Source of the DNA: Actinocrinis sp046724665
GTDB taxonomy: Bacteria > Actinomycetota > Actinomycetes > Streptomycetales > Catenulisporaceae
NCBI GenBank assembly: GCA_046724665.1
Contig: JBKOWZ010000039.1
Location: 1-43,903 of the forward strand
DNA: 43,903 bases
Direction: 5' to 3'
The notes beneath the pieces are model-generated. The model searched no databases. It saw only the letters and a list, made by a program, of their open reading frames with translations, and was not told where the DNA came from. Of this stretch, positions 25,948 through 34,110 are shown in pieces. Position numbers and translations under genes: made by a program. How positions within the stretch are numbered: the stretch's first letter is position 1; the number at the start of each line of letters is the position of its first letter.

Positions 25948-26571
25948 TCACCGCTTGAGGCTGCGCAGCGCCGCCCGCAACAACACCGGCAGCGCCGGTG
26001 TCTCACCGCGCGCCTCGGCCTCGGCGGCGATCGGCTCGACGCCGATCAGCGCGGACTCGGCGTCGCGCGCGTTCCAACCGAGCCCGGTGAGCGCTTCGAG
26101 CAACTGCCCGCGCCACGGACTGACCCCGGCCGCCGCCCCGCCGTTCTGCGCGGGGACGACTCCGCCGGTCGGCGCGCCGAGCCTGCCCTTGAGCTCGATC
26201 AGCAGCTTCTGCGCGCCCTTCGGCCCGACTCCGGGCACGAGCGTGAGGGCCTTGGTGTCCTGCGTGGCGAAGATGGTGCGCAAGGTGTCGGGTCGGTGCG
26301 TAGCGAGCATGGCCTGCGCCAGCCGGGGGCCGACACCGCTGGCGGTCTGCAAGAGCTCGAACACGGTGCGCTCGTCGTCGTCGGCGAACCCGTAGAGCGT
26401 CAGCGAGTCTTCACGCACGATCAGGCTGGTGGCCAGGCGTGCCTTCTGACCGACGGTCAGCTGCGCGAGCGTGCCAGGCGCGCAGTGCAGCAGCAGGCCG
26501 ACGCCGCCGACCTTGACTACAGCCGCATCCGGGGCGAGTGCATCGACTTCGCCCTCGACGAACGCGATCAC
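25948..26571 (-). CDS. ruvA: Holliday junction DNA helicase subunit RuvA
   Basis: A 207-residue RuvA. An N-terminal OB fold (1-65) is followed by two helix-hairpin-helix motifs, LQTASGVGPRLAQAML (about 74-89) and LVPGVGPKGAQKLLIEL (111-127), an alanine/glycine/proline linker, and a C-terminal three-helix domain that contacts RuvB. I set the start at the GTG at 26571 because MIAFVEGEV matches the family N-terminus; the open frame continues upstream into ruvC. No strong ribosome site is seen, and the gene starts 64 bases after the ruvC stop. Confidence 0.95.
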   Translation of the reverse strand: MIAFVEGEVDALAPDAAVVKVGGVGLLLHCAPGTLAQLTVGQKARLATSLIVREDSLTLYGFADDDERTVFELLQTASGVGPRLAQAMLATHRPDTLRTIFATQDTKALTLVPGVGPKGAQKLLIELKGRLGAPTGGVVPAQNGGAAAGVSPWRGQLLEALTGLGWNARDAESALIGVEPIAAEAEARGETPALPVLLRAALRSLKR

Positions 26572-26635
26572 GCCGCACCGGCCCACGGCAGTCGTCGTGA
26601 CCCGCCCGCACTCCCACTCCGCGATCCGGCGCCAC

Positions 26636-27214
26636 TCATCTGAAGCCACCCTTCCGCCGTCCGCGTTCCCTGTGCATCGGCACGTTACCGGAGGGCAGCG
26701 ACAATCCCTGGCGTTGCAACGCCTCGGCGATCCGGTCCGCCGCTCCCCCGCGCCACACATGACAGATCGCGAGCGCGAGAGCGTCGGTGGCGTCCACCGG
26801 CTTGGGCGCCTCGGCGAGCTTCAGGATGCGTACGACCATGGCCGCGACCTGCTCCTTCTGCGCGCGCCCGTCCCCGGTGATGGCCGCCTTGACCTCGCTC
26901 GGCGTGTGCATAGTCACCGGCAACCCCCGCCGCGCGGCCGCGACCATGACCACCCCGGCGGCCTGCGCCGTGCCCATGATCGTGCGCACGCCCTCCTGCG
27001 CGAACATCCGCTCCACCGCGACCGCGTCCGGAGTGTGCTCGTCGAGCCACTCGGCGATCTGCTCATCCACCGCGAGCAGCCGCTCGCTGATCGGCGCGTC
27101 CGCTGGCGTGCGCACGACCCCGGCGCCCACCATCCGCAGCGGCGCGCCGATGCGCCCCTCGACCACGCCGACGCCCATGCGCGTCAGCCCGGGATCGACC
27201 CCCAGAACCCTCAC
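26636..27214 (-). CDS. ruvC: Crossover junction endodeoxyribonuclease RuvC
   Basis: A 192-residue resolvase with an RNase H-like fold. The four catalytic acids are in place: D7 (GVDPGL), E68 (AVERMF), D141 and D144 (DATDALALAI). It cuts Holliday junctions delivered by RuvAB. The GTG at 27214 has no ribosome binding site; it overlaps the stop of a small upstream open frame in GTGA, suggesting translation by re-initiation. I see no LexA-type box (GAAC-N4-GTTC) upstream. The basic C-terminal tail is typical of actinobacterial RuvC. Confidence 0.96.
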   Translation of the reverse strand: MRVLGVDPGLTRMGVGVVEGRIGAPLRMVGAGVVRTPADAPISERLLAVDEQIAEWLDEHTPDAVAVERMFAQEGVRTIMGTAQAAGVVMVAAARRGLPVTMHTPSEVKAAITGDGRAQKEQVAAMVVRILKLAEAPKPVDATDALALAICHVWRGGAADRIAEALQRQGLSLPSGNVPMHRERGRRKGGFR

Positions 27215-27300
27215 GGGATGTCAGTCGGCGGCTGGTCGCTGACCCGGTGTTGCCGGACCATCGGGATGTCCGGGACGGGTACCCACGGATACTTGTTCAT
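27211..27300 (-). CDS. Possible 29-aa leader ORF overlapping the ruvC start
   Basis: ATG at 27300 to TGA at 27211 would encode 29 residues beginning MNKYPWVPVPDIP. Its stop overlaps the ruvC GTG in GTGA, and GGAG lies nine bases before its ATG, whereas ruvC has no site of its own. Translation of this frame would explain how ruvC is started. The protein has no recognisable domain. The frame stays open upstream with low-GC third positions and no good start codon. Coding status is uncertain. The remaining 27301-27395 holds an A+T-richer stretch with TATATA at about 27358-27363, possibly a -10. Confidence 0.3.
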   Translation of the reverse strand: MNKYPWVPVPDIPMVRQHRVSDQPPTDIP

Positions 27301-27395
27301 CAAGTGCCGCTCCGCTCGGCCCGAGAAGCTCCTGAGAGGGTATTTCTCAAGCCGAGCTATATAGACATTGGACGACTTGACCGGCTGGGGACCGG

Positions 27396-28154
27396 CTATT
27401 CCTCGTCGAGCTTGGCCATGATCTCGTCGGACACGTCGAAGTTGGCGTAGACGTTCTGCACATCGTCGCTGTCCTCGAGCGCGTCGATGAGCTTGAAGAT
27501 CTTGCGCGCGCCCTCCTCGTCCAGCGCCACCTGCATGGTGGGCATGAACGGGGACTCGGCCGAGTCGTAGTCGATCTTGGCGGCCTGGAGCGCGGTGCGC
27601 ACCGGGATGAGGTCGGTGGGGCCGGAGAGCACCTCGAAGGAGTCGCCGAGGTCGTTGACCTCCTCGGCGCCGGCGTCGAGCACCGCCTCGAGGATCGAGT
27701 CCTCGGTCAGGCCGTCCGACTTCGGCACGATGATCTGGCCCTTGCGCCCGAACAAATAGGAGACCGAGCCGGGGTCGGCCATCGAGCCGCCGTTGCGGGT
27801 CATCGCCACGCGCACCTCGGAGGCGGCGCGGTTGCGGTTGTCGGTCAGGCACTCGACCAGGACGGCGACGCCGTTGGGGCCGTAGCCCTCGTACATGATC
27901 GTCTGGTAGTCCGCGCCGCCGGCCTCGGCCCCGGAGCCGCGCTTGATCGCGCGGTCGATGTTGTCGTTGGGGACCGAGCTCTTCTTGGCCTTCTGGACCG
28001 CGTCATACAGGGTCGGGTTGCCGGCCGGGTCGCCGCCGCCGGTGCGCGCGGCCACCTCGATGTTCTTGATCATCTTCGCGAAGAGCTTGCCGCGCTTGGC
28101 GTCGATCACGGCCTTCTTGTGCTTGGTGGTCGCCCACTTGGAGTGGCCCGACAT
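27396..28154 (-). CDS. YebC/PmpR family protein (probable transcriptional or translational regulator)
   Basis: A 252-residue YebC-family protein starting MSGHSKWATTKHKKAVIDAKRGK, the invariant family N-terminus, with the GYGPNGVAVLVECLTDNRNR core in the middle. Members are DNA-binding regulators in some bacteria, and others ease ribosome stalling on proline stretches; which applies here is unknown. The ATG at 28154 has AAGGAG upstream. Position between pdxT and ruvC is conserved in actinobacteria. Confidence 0.96.
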   Translation of the reverse strand: MSGHSKWATTKHKKAVIDAKRGKLFAKMIKNIEVAARTGGGDPAGNPTLYDAVQKAKKSSVPNDNIDRAIKRGSGAEAGGADYQTIMYEGYGPNGVAVLVECLTDNRNRAASEVRVAMTRNGGSMADPGSVSYLFGRKGQIIVPKSDGLTEDSILEAVLDAGAEEVNDLGDSFEVLSGPTDLIPVRTALQAAKIDYDSAESPFMPTMQVALDEEGARKIFKLIDALEDSDDVQNVYANFDVSDEIMAKLDEE

Positions 28155-28219
28155 CGCTCTCGCTCCTTCTTCCGAACCCCGTCACGGACCCTCGCGCCGC
28201 TCTCGCGGCGGTTTTCGCT

Positions 28220-28903
28220 TCAGCGGGCGGCGCGCGCCAGGCGTACGAAACGGCCGTGGACACGCAGGTCCCCGGTCAGCTCCGGATGGAACGAGGTCGC
28301 CATCAGCGGGCCTTGCTGAACGGCGACGATCCTACCCGCGCCGGGACCCGCCGTGACTCGCGCCGAGACCCGCACCGCGGGATCGACCTCCTCGACCCAC
28401 GGCGCACGGATGAACACGCCGTGCAGCAGCCCGGCTTCCCGCGCGCCCTCGTCCGCTTCGCCGCTCTCATCGCCGTCGCCACCGACAGCAGCGCTCTCCA
28501 GGCCCGCGAACTCGATCGGGCCCTCGAACGAGTCAACCTGACGGCCGAACGCGTTGCGGCGCACCGTCATCGCGATGCCGCCGAACGTCTCCTGGCCGGG
28601 CGCCGCGTCCAGCACCCGGTCGGCGAGCATGATCATCCCGGCGCAGGAGCCGTAGGCCGGCATACCCTCGGCGATCCGCTTGCGCACCGGCTCGAACAGG
28701 TCGAACGCGGTGGCCAGCTTCCACATCGCGGTGGACTCGCCGCCGGGGATGACCAGCCCGTCCACTGCGTCGAGCTCCGCGGTGCGGCGCACCGGCACGG
28801 CGTGCGCGCCGACCGCCTCGAGCATGGCGACGTGTTCGCGCACGTCTCCCTGCAACGCGAGCACGCCGATGAGCAGGGGCGCTGCGGACTTGGTCACCGT
28901 CAC
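28220..28903 (-). CDS. pdxT: Pyridoxal 5'-phosphate synthase glutaminase subunit PdxT
   Basis: A 227-residue class I glutaminase. The nucleophile C87 lies in YGSCAGM, the partners H206 and E208 in SFHPELTGD, and the PGGEST oxyanion loop is at about 53-58. It releases ammonia from glutamine for PdxS. The GTG at 28903 overlaps the pdxS stop (GTGA); a second GTG two codons later is possible. A glycine/aspartate/glutamate-rich insert of about 20 residues (near 152-173) is unusual for the family and probably forms a surface loop. Confidence 0.96.
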   Translation of the reverse strand: MTVTKSAAPLLIGVLALQGDVREHVAMLEAVGAHAVPVRRTAELDAVDGLVIPGGESTAMWKLATAFDLFEPVRKRIAEGMPAYGSCAGMIMLADRVLDAAPGQETFGGIAMTVRRNAFGRQVDSFEGPIEFAGLESAAVGGDGDESGEADEGAREAGLLHGVFIRAPWVEEVDPAVRVSARVTAGPGAGRIVAVQQGPLMATSFHPELTGDLRVHGRFVRLARAAR

Positions 28904-29817
28904 CAACCGCGCCCGGCGTAGCGCTCGGACTCGGGCAGGGTGTCGATGTTGATGCCGACCATCGGCTCGCCGAGGCCGCGCGAGACCTTGGCGATCACGT
29001 CCGGGTCGTCGTGGAAGGTGGTCGCCTTCACGATCGCCGAGGCGCGCTTGGCCGGGTCGCCCGACTTGAAGATGCCGGAGCCGACGAACACGCCCTCGGC
29101 GCCGAGCTGCATCATCATCGCCGCGTCGGCGGGGGTGGCGAGGCCGCCGGCGGTGAACAGCACGACCGGCAGCTTTCCGGTGGCCGCGACCTCGCGCACG
29201 ATCTCGTAGGGCGCCTGGAGGCTCTTGGCGGCCAGGAACAGCTCGGACTCGTCGAGGGTGGCCAGCCGGCGGATGTCGGCGCGGATCTGGCGCATGTGCC
29301 GGGTGGCCTCGACCACGTTGCCGGTGCCCGCCTCGCCCTTCGAGCGGATCATCGCCGCGCCCTCGGCGATCCGGCGCAGCGCCTCGCCCAGGTTGGTCGC
29401 GCCGCAGACGAAGGGCACGGTGAACGCCCACTTGTCGATGTGGTGGGTCTCGTCGGCGGGGGTGAGCACCTCGGACTCGTCGATGTAATCGACCCCGAGC
29501 GCCTGGAGCACCTGCGCCTCGACGAAGTGCCCGATCCGGGCCTTGGCCATGACCGGGATGGACACGGCGTTGATGATCCCGTCGATCATGTCCGGGTCGG
29601 ACATCCGGGCCACCCCGCCGTCCCGCCGGATGTCGGCCGGCACCCGCTCGAGCGCCATCACCGCGACCGCGCCGGCGTCCTCGGCGATCTTCGCCTGCTC
29701 CGGGGTGACCACGTCCATGATGACGCCGCCCTTGAGCATCTCGGCCATGCCGCGCTTGACGCGCGCCGTGCCGAGCTGTGGGGCGTCGGAGCTACCGGGA
29801 GTGGGGGTGGTGGACAC
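28900..29817 (-). CDS. pdxS: Pyridoxal 5'-phosphate synthase lyase subunit PdxS
   Basis: A 305-residue TIM-barrel synthase. The lysine that binds the pentose phosphate is K92 in MAKARIGHF, and the second lysine lies in RSKGEAGTG. With PdxT it makes PLP from ribose 5-phosphate, glyceraldehyde 3-phosphate and ammonia. The GTG at 29817 has a short AGG site nine to ten bases upstream. TAAGAT at 29861-29866 is a likely -10. pdxT overlaps its end, so the complex is made in step. Confidence 0.97.
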   Translation of the reverse strand: MSTTPTPGSSDAPQLGTARVKRGMAEMLKGGVIMDVVTPEQAKIAEDAGAVAVMALERVPADIRRDGGVARMSDPDMIDGIINAVSIPVMAKARIGHFVEAQVLQALGVDYIDESEVLTPADETHHIDKWAFTVPFVCGATNLGEALRRIAEGAAMIRSKGEAGTGNVVEATRHMRQIRADIRRLATLDESELFLAAKSLQAPYEIVREVAATGKLPVVLFTAGGLATPADAAMMMQLGAEGVFVGSGIFKSGDPAKRASAIVKATTFHDDPDVIAKVSRGLGEPMVGINIDTLPESERYAGRGW

Positions 29818-29860
29818 AGTTGACCTCGCTCGCGGTTTCGGGCGGGAAGATTACGTTTCC

Positions 29861-29866
29861 ATCTTA
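29861..29866 (-). promoter_or_regulatory. -10 box of pdxST
   Basis: TAAGAT on the minus strand lies 44 bases before the pdxS GTG; no clear -35 is seen. A six-base inverted repeat CCTGAC/GTCAGG (29870-29875 and 29900-29905) just upstream could belong to vapC termination or to a regulator. Confidence 0.4.
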
Positions 29867-29953
29867 TGACCTGACGAGCCCTGATCCGGCTTCCGCCCTG
29901 TCAGGACGGATCGACCACCGGCTTACGCGGTGCACGCACGCGCCCTGGCGTGA

Positions 29954-30355
29954 TCATCGGATCAGTTCGATGGTGCACGCGATTCCAGGCGGAGCCACGA
30001 ACTTCGCATCGCACGTGACGAGGGATGCCCCGAGTTGCTCGGCCAAGGCGACGTATCCCGCGTCGTACGGCGTCATGTTCTCCCGCAACTGCCATACGCG
30101 CTGCATCGCCGCCTCGGGCAACCGCTGGCGGCGAACGGGCATGCTGTGCAGTCGGCTGAGCAACCTCGGCGCGTTTCGCTGGATCACAGCGTTGTGCCGA
30201 GCGATGCCTCGCAGGGCTGAGATCACTTCGACGTCGAAATGACTTGGTGCATACGCCGCGTCCCCCGACGAAAGCCGAGCCGCCACGGCGAATCGGCGCG
30301 GCTCGTCGTCCGCCGCGAGCAGCTCAACCGCGGCCGAAGCATCGACGACGATCAT
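29954..30355 (-). CDS. VapC-type PIN-domain toxin (first pair)
   Basis: A 133-residue PIN-domain ribonuclease. The four acidic residues are D5 (VVDAS), E43 (DVEVISALRG), D98 (YDAGYVALAE) and D116 (TCDAK), the complete active-site set. Free VapC toxins cut specific tRNA, rRNA or mRNA and stop growth until bound by the partner antitoxin. The ATG at 30355 overlaps the antitoxin stop in ATGA; a GTG two codons earlier is possible. It lies between pdxS and the membrane-protein gene, interrupting an otherwise conserved order. Confidence 0.92.
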   Translation of the reverse strand: MIVVDASAAVELLAADDEPRRFAVAARLSSGDAAYAPSHFDVEVISALRGIARHNAVIQRNAPRLLSRLHSMPVRRQRLPEAAMQRVWQLRENMTPYDAGYVALAEQLGASLVTCDAKFVAPPGIACTIELIR

Positions 30356-30627
30356 CCCCACTTCCCGTCGCGCTCCTCGCGGACAGCGCGAACGGCTGCG
30401 ACGACATCATCTCCGGACAGGCCAGTCGGCTGCCGGACGCTTTCCAAGTCGGCGAGCCATTCCGTCATTGTCGGAGTCTGCGCCTCACGGGTCAGCACTT
30501 CGACCGCGAGGGCGTTGAGCGACATGCGGCGGGCCTTCGCCCGAGCGGCCAGCGTTCTGCGGACGCTGGTGGGCAACGCCCGGATGGTCAGATTGCTCGA
30601 GAGCTCGTTCTCGGGTTCAGCAGCCAT
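30352..30627 (-). CDS. FitA/VapB-like ribbon-helix-helix antitoxin (first pair)
   Basis: A 91-residue antitoxin. An N-terminal ribbon-helix-helix domain (NLTIRALPTSVRRTLAARAKARRMSLNALAVEVL, about 12-45) of the FitA type is followed by an acidic C-terminal segment expected to wrap the toxin. It represses its own operon and neutralises VapC. The ATG at 30627 has no ribosome binding site; a -10 box with an embracing inverted repeat sits directly upstream, so the message appears leaderless. Confidence 0.9.
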   Translation of the reverse strand: MAAEPENELSSNLTIRALPTSVRRTLAARAKARRMSLNALAVEVLTREAQTPTMTEWLADLESVRQPTGLSGDDVVAAVRAVREERDGKWG

Positions 30628-30645
30628 GACGCCATAATAGCGTCA
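30627..30645 (-). promoter_or_regulatory. Leaderless promoter and operator of vapBC pair 1
   Basis: TGACGC (30627-30632) and GCGTCA (30640-30645) form a perfect inverted repeat with a seven-base spacer. The spacer holds the -10 box TATTAT (30634-30639, minus strand), which ends six bases before the ATG. A third TGACGC half-site lies about 20 bases further upstream (minus strand, near 30662-30669). Binding of the ribbon-helix-helix antitoxin here would block both promoter and start codon. Confidence 0.6.
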
Positions 30646-30664
30646 CCCTCACGCTCATTCGGCG

Positions 30665-31219
30665 TCACCGGCTGAAGGCGGCGGGGGGCTCGTCGTCGAT
30701 CTCGAAAGTGGGCTTGTCCGGGGCGCGGCCGGCCAGCCGGAAGTAGCGCACCCTGCGGTAGCCGCGGATTTGGCGCACGGCGCGGACCGACTCGTTGTGG
30801 AAGCGGCGGGCCAGTTGCACGCGGCGCATCGACGCGCCGAGTTCGTGCAGCAGGTCCGCGCCCTCGGGGGTTTGGCGCAGCTGCTCGACCTGCGGCGGGT
30901 CGTCGAACGCGGCGCGCAGGTCGCGGGTGAGCGCCGACTCGGCCGGTTCGCGCTCGTCCTCGGTGGCGATCTGGGCGCTGCGGGCGGCGGTGGCCAGGAT
31001 GACGGCCGTGGCCACGTCGAGCAGACCCGACCTGGCCAGCTCCAGTGTCGCGGCCGAGCGGCGCACCAGTTGCGCGTCGAGGGCTACGCGCGCCGCGTCG
31101 AGGCGGACGTGCAGGCGGTCGAGGCGGGTCGCGGTCCAGCTCAGGTACAGGCCGTACAGCAGGATCGCGACCAGGACCAGGACGACGATCGCGGTGTACT
31201 GGGACAGGACGACCCTCAC
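30665..31219 (-). CDS. Conserved single-helix membrane protein of the PIM cluster
   Basis: A 184-residue protein with one N-terminal membrane helix (AIVVLVLVAILLYGLYL, about 9-26), then a helical, charged cytoplasmic region resembling the LemA type (RLDRLHVRLDAARVALDAQLVRR), ending in an arginine-rich and acidic tail. I do not recognise a catalytic motif. A membrane protein stands next to pimA in Mycobacterium tuberculosis as well (Rv2609c, which also carries a NUDIX domain that I do not see here). The GTG at 31219 overlaps the pimA stop (GTGA). Confidence 0.82.
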   Translation of the reverse strand: MRVVLSQYTAIVVLVLVAILLYGLYLSWTATRLDRLHVRLDAARVALDAQLVRRSAATLELARSGLLDVATAVILATAARSAQIATEDEREPAESALTRDLRAAFDDPPQVEQLRQTPEGADLLHELGASMRRVQLARRFHNESVRAVRQIRGYRRVRYFRLAGRAPDKPTFEIDDEPPAAFSR

Positions 31220-32433
31220 CGGTGCCCCCGCCCGAAGCCGATCCGGAACTCGCCGCCGGGCTGCCCGTCGCTGATCCTGACGCCGGACTCGATGACCTTG
31301 GCGGTGGACTCGGTGACCATCTCGTAGACGGACAGGATGTCGGCGGCTACCACCGACCAGTCGTATTTGCGTACCTTCTCCGCCGCGGTCTGCCGCAGCG
31401 TGGCGCGGCGGGCCGGGTCGCCGAGCAGGCCGAGCGCGGCGTCGGCGAGGGCTTGGGCGTCGCCGTTGGGGAACATCCGCCCCGCGGCGCCGCCCTCCAG
31501 CACGAGGGAGAACGCGTCAAGGTCGCTGGCCAGCACCGGGGCACCGGCACTCATCGCCTCGACCAGGATGATGCCGAAGGACTCGCCGCCGGTGTTGGGC
31601 GCGCAGTACAGGTCCACGGAACGCAGCAGCGCGGCCTTCTCCTCGTCGGAGACCATGCCAAGGAAAGTGACGTTGTCGCGCGCCTCGGGCGGCAGCGCCT
31701 GCGCGGCCTCCGCGGCGTCTCCGCGGCCCGCGACCAGCAGGCGCGTGCGCGGTCGCGCGGCGACGATCGCCGGGAAGGCCTCAAGCAGCACTGGCAGCCC
31801 CTTGCGCGGCTCGTCGATGCGGCCGATGAAACCGATCGTTCCGCCCTTGCCGTCCGGGCCGTCGTCGCCTTCAGGGGTCGTCCAGTCCGTACGCGGCTGC
31901 GCGTCGGCGAAGTACCGCACGTCAACGCCGTTGGGGATCACAACTGCGTCGCCGCCGAGATGTTCGACGAGGGTACGGCGCGCGTACTCGCTCACGGCGA
32001 TCCGTGCGTTGATCTTCTCCAGCGCCGGCTGGAGGATCGGGTACGCCGCGGTCATGGCGCGTGAACGCGGATTGGCGGTGTGGAACGTCGCGACCATCGG
32101 ACCGGCCGCAGCCCAGCAGGCGAGCAGTGAGAGCGAGGGCGTTCCGGGCTCGTGCAGGTGCACGACGTCGAACGCGCCCTCGTGCAGCCACCGCCGCACA
32201 CGCGCCGCGGAGAGGAAGCCGAAGTTGAGTCGGGCAACCGAGCCGTTGTAGGGCACCGGCACGGCGCGTCCGGCGACGACGACATAAGGCGGCACGGGCG
32301 TGTCGTCGTCGGCCGGGGCAAGGACGGAGACCTCGTGACCGAGCGCTATGAGATGCGCGGCGAGGTCCCGGACGTGGAACTGCACGCCGCCCGGCACATC
32401 CCACGCATAGGGGCAGACGATCCCGATCTTCAC
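31216..32433 (-). CDS. pimA: Phosphatidyl-myo-inositol mannosyltransferase PimA
   Basis: A 405-residue GT-B glycosyltransferase (GT4). The acceptor and donor residues can be matched: G16 in PGGVQ, H118 in TFHTA, R205 and K211 in GRIDEPRKGL, and E284 in the GGESFGIILVEAM motif. It transfers mannose from GDP-mannose to phosphatidylinositol on the cytoplasmic face of the membrane, the first step of PIM synthesis. The ATG at 32433 follows the acyltransferase stop by ten bases. The gene lies in the pgsA-acyltransferase-pimA order known from mycobacteria and streptomycetes. Confidence 0.95.
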   Translation of the reverse strand: MKIGIVCPYAWDVPGGVQFHVRDLAAHLIALGHEVSVLAPADDDTPVPPYVVVAGRAVPVPYNGSVARLNFGFLSAARVRRWLHEGAFDVVHLHEPGTPSLSLLACWAAAGPMVATFHTANPRSRAMTAAYPILQPALEKINARIAVSEYARRTLVEHLGGDAVVIPNGVDVRYFADAQPRTDWTTPEGDDGPDGKGGTIGFIGRIDEPRKGLPVLLEAFPAIVAARPRTRLLVAGRGDAAEAAQALPPEARDNVTFLGMVSDEEKAALLRSVDLYCAPNTGGESFGIILVEAMSAGAPVLASDLDAFSLVLEGGAAGRMFPNGDAQALADAALGLLGDPARRATLRQTAAEKVRKYDWSVVAADILSVYEMVTESTAKVIESGVRISDGQPGGEFRIGFGRGHR

Positions 32434-32443
32434 GCGCGCCGCC

Positions 32444-33409
32444 TCACTCCGGCGGCTCGTCGGCGGCGACCGCGACGGCGGCTGCGGCCGGCCGCGGCGC
32501 CTTGGCCGGGTCGAGATCGCTGAGCCAGAGCTTCTGGAGCATGTGCCAGTCGGCGGGGTGCTCGGCGATGCCCTGCGCGAAGACGTCGGCGAGGCTCTGG
32601 CACATCGCCGCTATCTTCTCCTCGCGGCTGCCCTCCTCGGGCACCGGGATCGGCGGATGTATGACGGCCTGCTGGTATGTCGGCTCGTAGTAGAGCGTGA
32701 CCGGCAGCAGCGGGGCGCCGGTGGCGACGGCCAGCGCCGCGGGCCCGGCGGGCAGCTTGGTGAGCTCGCCGAAGAAGCGCACCGGCACGCCCCGGTCGGT
32801 CAGGTCGCGCTCGGCCACCAGGCAGACCATGCCGCCGGCCCTGAGCCGCCGCGTCAGGCCGAGGAAGGTGTTCTCGCCGCCGGTGAGCGGCAGCACCTCC
32901 ATGCCGATCGACTCGCGATAGGCGACGAAGCGCTCGAACAGCCGCTCCGGCTTGAGCCGCTCGGCGACCGTGGTGAAGCCGTTGTACTGGTTGGCCGCCC
33001 ACGCCCCGGCGTGGTCCCAGTTGCCCATGTGCGGCAACGCGAGGATCACGCCGCGTCCAGCTGCCATGCCGTTCTTGAGGATCTCCTCGTCCTGGACCGG
33101 GAAGGTCGCGTCGATGCGCTCCTGCGACCAGGTCTCCAGCCGGAAGGTGTCGCACCAGTAGCGCAGGTAGTTGCGCATGGACTGCTTGGAGACCTCGCGG
33201 ATCCGCTCCGGCGTCGCGTCGGGGCCGAGCACTCGGGCGAGGTTGCGCTCCAGCTGCGTGACGCTCTTCCCCCGCTTGGCCCAAACCCGGTCGGCGATCC
33301 GCTCGAACAGCCGGTAGGCGGTGCGCTCGGGCAGCCGTTTGACCACGCCCCAGCCGAAGACGTACAGGCGGTAGGTCGCCGCCTCCGCCAACGTGCTCAT
33401 CGTGCTCAC
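32444..33409 (-). CDS. PIM/phosphatidylinositol mannoside acyltransferase (LpxL/HtrB-like)
   Basis: A 321-residue membrane-associated acyltransferase of the lysophospholipid acyltransferase family. The catalytic HX4D motif is HMGNWD at 127-132, and a conserved VAERDLT segment with the second acidic residue follows. By position it is the counterpart of the mycobacterial PatA (Rv2611c), which acylates the mannose of PIM. The GTG at 33409 overlaps the pgsA stop (GTGA); an ATG three codons in is possible. The C-terminus is alanine/proline-rich. Confidence 0.92.
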   Translation of the reverse strand: MSTMSTLAEAATYRLYVFGWGVVKRLPERTAYRLFERIADRVWAKRGKSVTQLERNLARVLGPDATPERIREVSKQSMRNYLRYWCDTFRLETWSQERIDATFPVQDEEILKNGMAAGRGVILALPHMGNWDHAGAWAANQYNGFTTVAERLKPERLFERFVAYRESIGMEVLPLTGGENTFLGLTRRLRAGGMVCLVAERDLTDRGVPVRFFGELTKLPAGPAALAVATGAPLLPVTLYYEPTYQQAVIHPPIPVPEEGSREEKIAAMCQSLADVFAQGIAEHPADWHMLQKLWLSDLDPAKAPRPAAAAVAVAADEPPE

Positions 33410-34110
33410 GGGGCCGCCTCCGCGGTCTTGCCACGCTTCGGATGATCGGTGGGAGCGGCCTTCGCCGATCCGGCAGGCGTCACCGGCGCGGTGGGCGCGG
33501 CCGTCGGCCCGGCATCCACGGCCTGCTTATGCACGTACAAGATACGTTGCACCACCGTGACGGTTGAACCGATCGCCAGCGCCCACAACGCGATCGCCTG
33601 CACGAACGGTACGCCCAACCCGGCCAGTCCGGTGGCGACCAGCGAGACGACCAGCCGCTCGCCGCGCTCCACGACGCCGACCGAGCACTCGTAGCCGAGC
33701 GACTCGGCCTTCGCCCGCGCGTACGAGGTGACCGCCCCGGAGACCAGGCAGACCAGGGCGAGCAGGAACATCGTCCGGTCGTGCACCCCGGCGAAGTAGT
33801 AGGCCAGGCCGCCGAAGATCGCCGCGTCGCCGAAGCGGTCCATCGTGGCGTCAAGGAACCCGCCCCACTTCGAGACCCGCCCGGCCAGCCGCGCCATCGT
33901 GCCGTCGAGCAGGTCGGAGAAGATGAACGAGGTCACCGCCATGGTGCCCCAGAAGAAGTCGCCGCGCGGGAACAGCGCGAGGGCAGAGACGACGACGCCG
34001 AGGGTGCCGGCGAGGGTCACCGCGTCGGGTCCGATTCCGCGCCGCAGCAGGAACTGCGCGGTGGGGGTGAGCACGCGGGTGAAGAACGCCCGCGCGTAAC
34101 GGTTCAGCAT
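33406..34110 (-). CDS. pgsA: Phosphatidylinositol phosphate synthase (CDP-alcohol phosphatidyltransferase)
   Basis: A 234-residue integral membrane enzyme with about six helices. The complete CDP-alcohol motif is seen: D66-x2-D69-G70-x2-A-R74 ... G83-x3-D87-x3-D91. In actinobacteria this enzyme at the head of the PIM cluster joins CDP-diacylglycerol and inositol phosphate. A proline/alanine/threonine-rich tail extends from about residue 195. The ATG at 34110 is preceded by GGGA. pgsA, the acyltransferase gene and pimA overlap or nearly touch and form one unit. Confidence 0.93.
   Translation of the reverse strand: MLNRYARAFFTRVLTPTAQFLLRRGIGPDAVTLAGTLGVVVSALALFPRGDFFWGTMAVTSFIFSDLLDGTMARLAGRVSKWGGFLDATMDRFGDAAIFGGLAYYFAGVHDRTMFLLALVCLVSGAVTSYARAKAESLGYECSVGVVERGERLVVSLVATGLAGLGVPFVQAIALWALAIGSTVTVVQRILYVHKQAVDAGPTAAPTAPVTPAGSAKAAPTDHPKRGKTAEAAP

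Noticed and set aside
27215..27395. LexA (SOS) box before ruvC
   Set aside because: No GAAC-N4-GTTC or close variant found in this gap.
27301..27395. Upstream extension of the small ORF before ruvC (frame reading NVYIARLEKYPL)
   Set aside because: The frame has no ATG, GTG or well-placed TTG with a ribosome site and has low-GC third positions unlike local genes.
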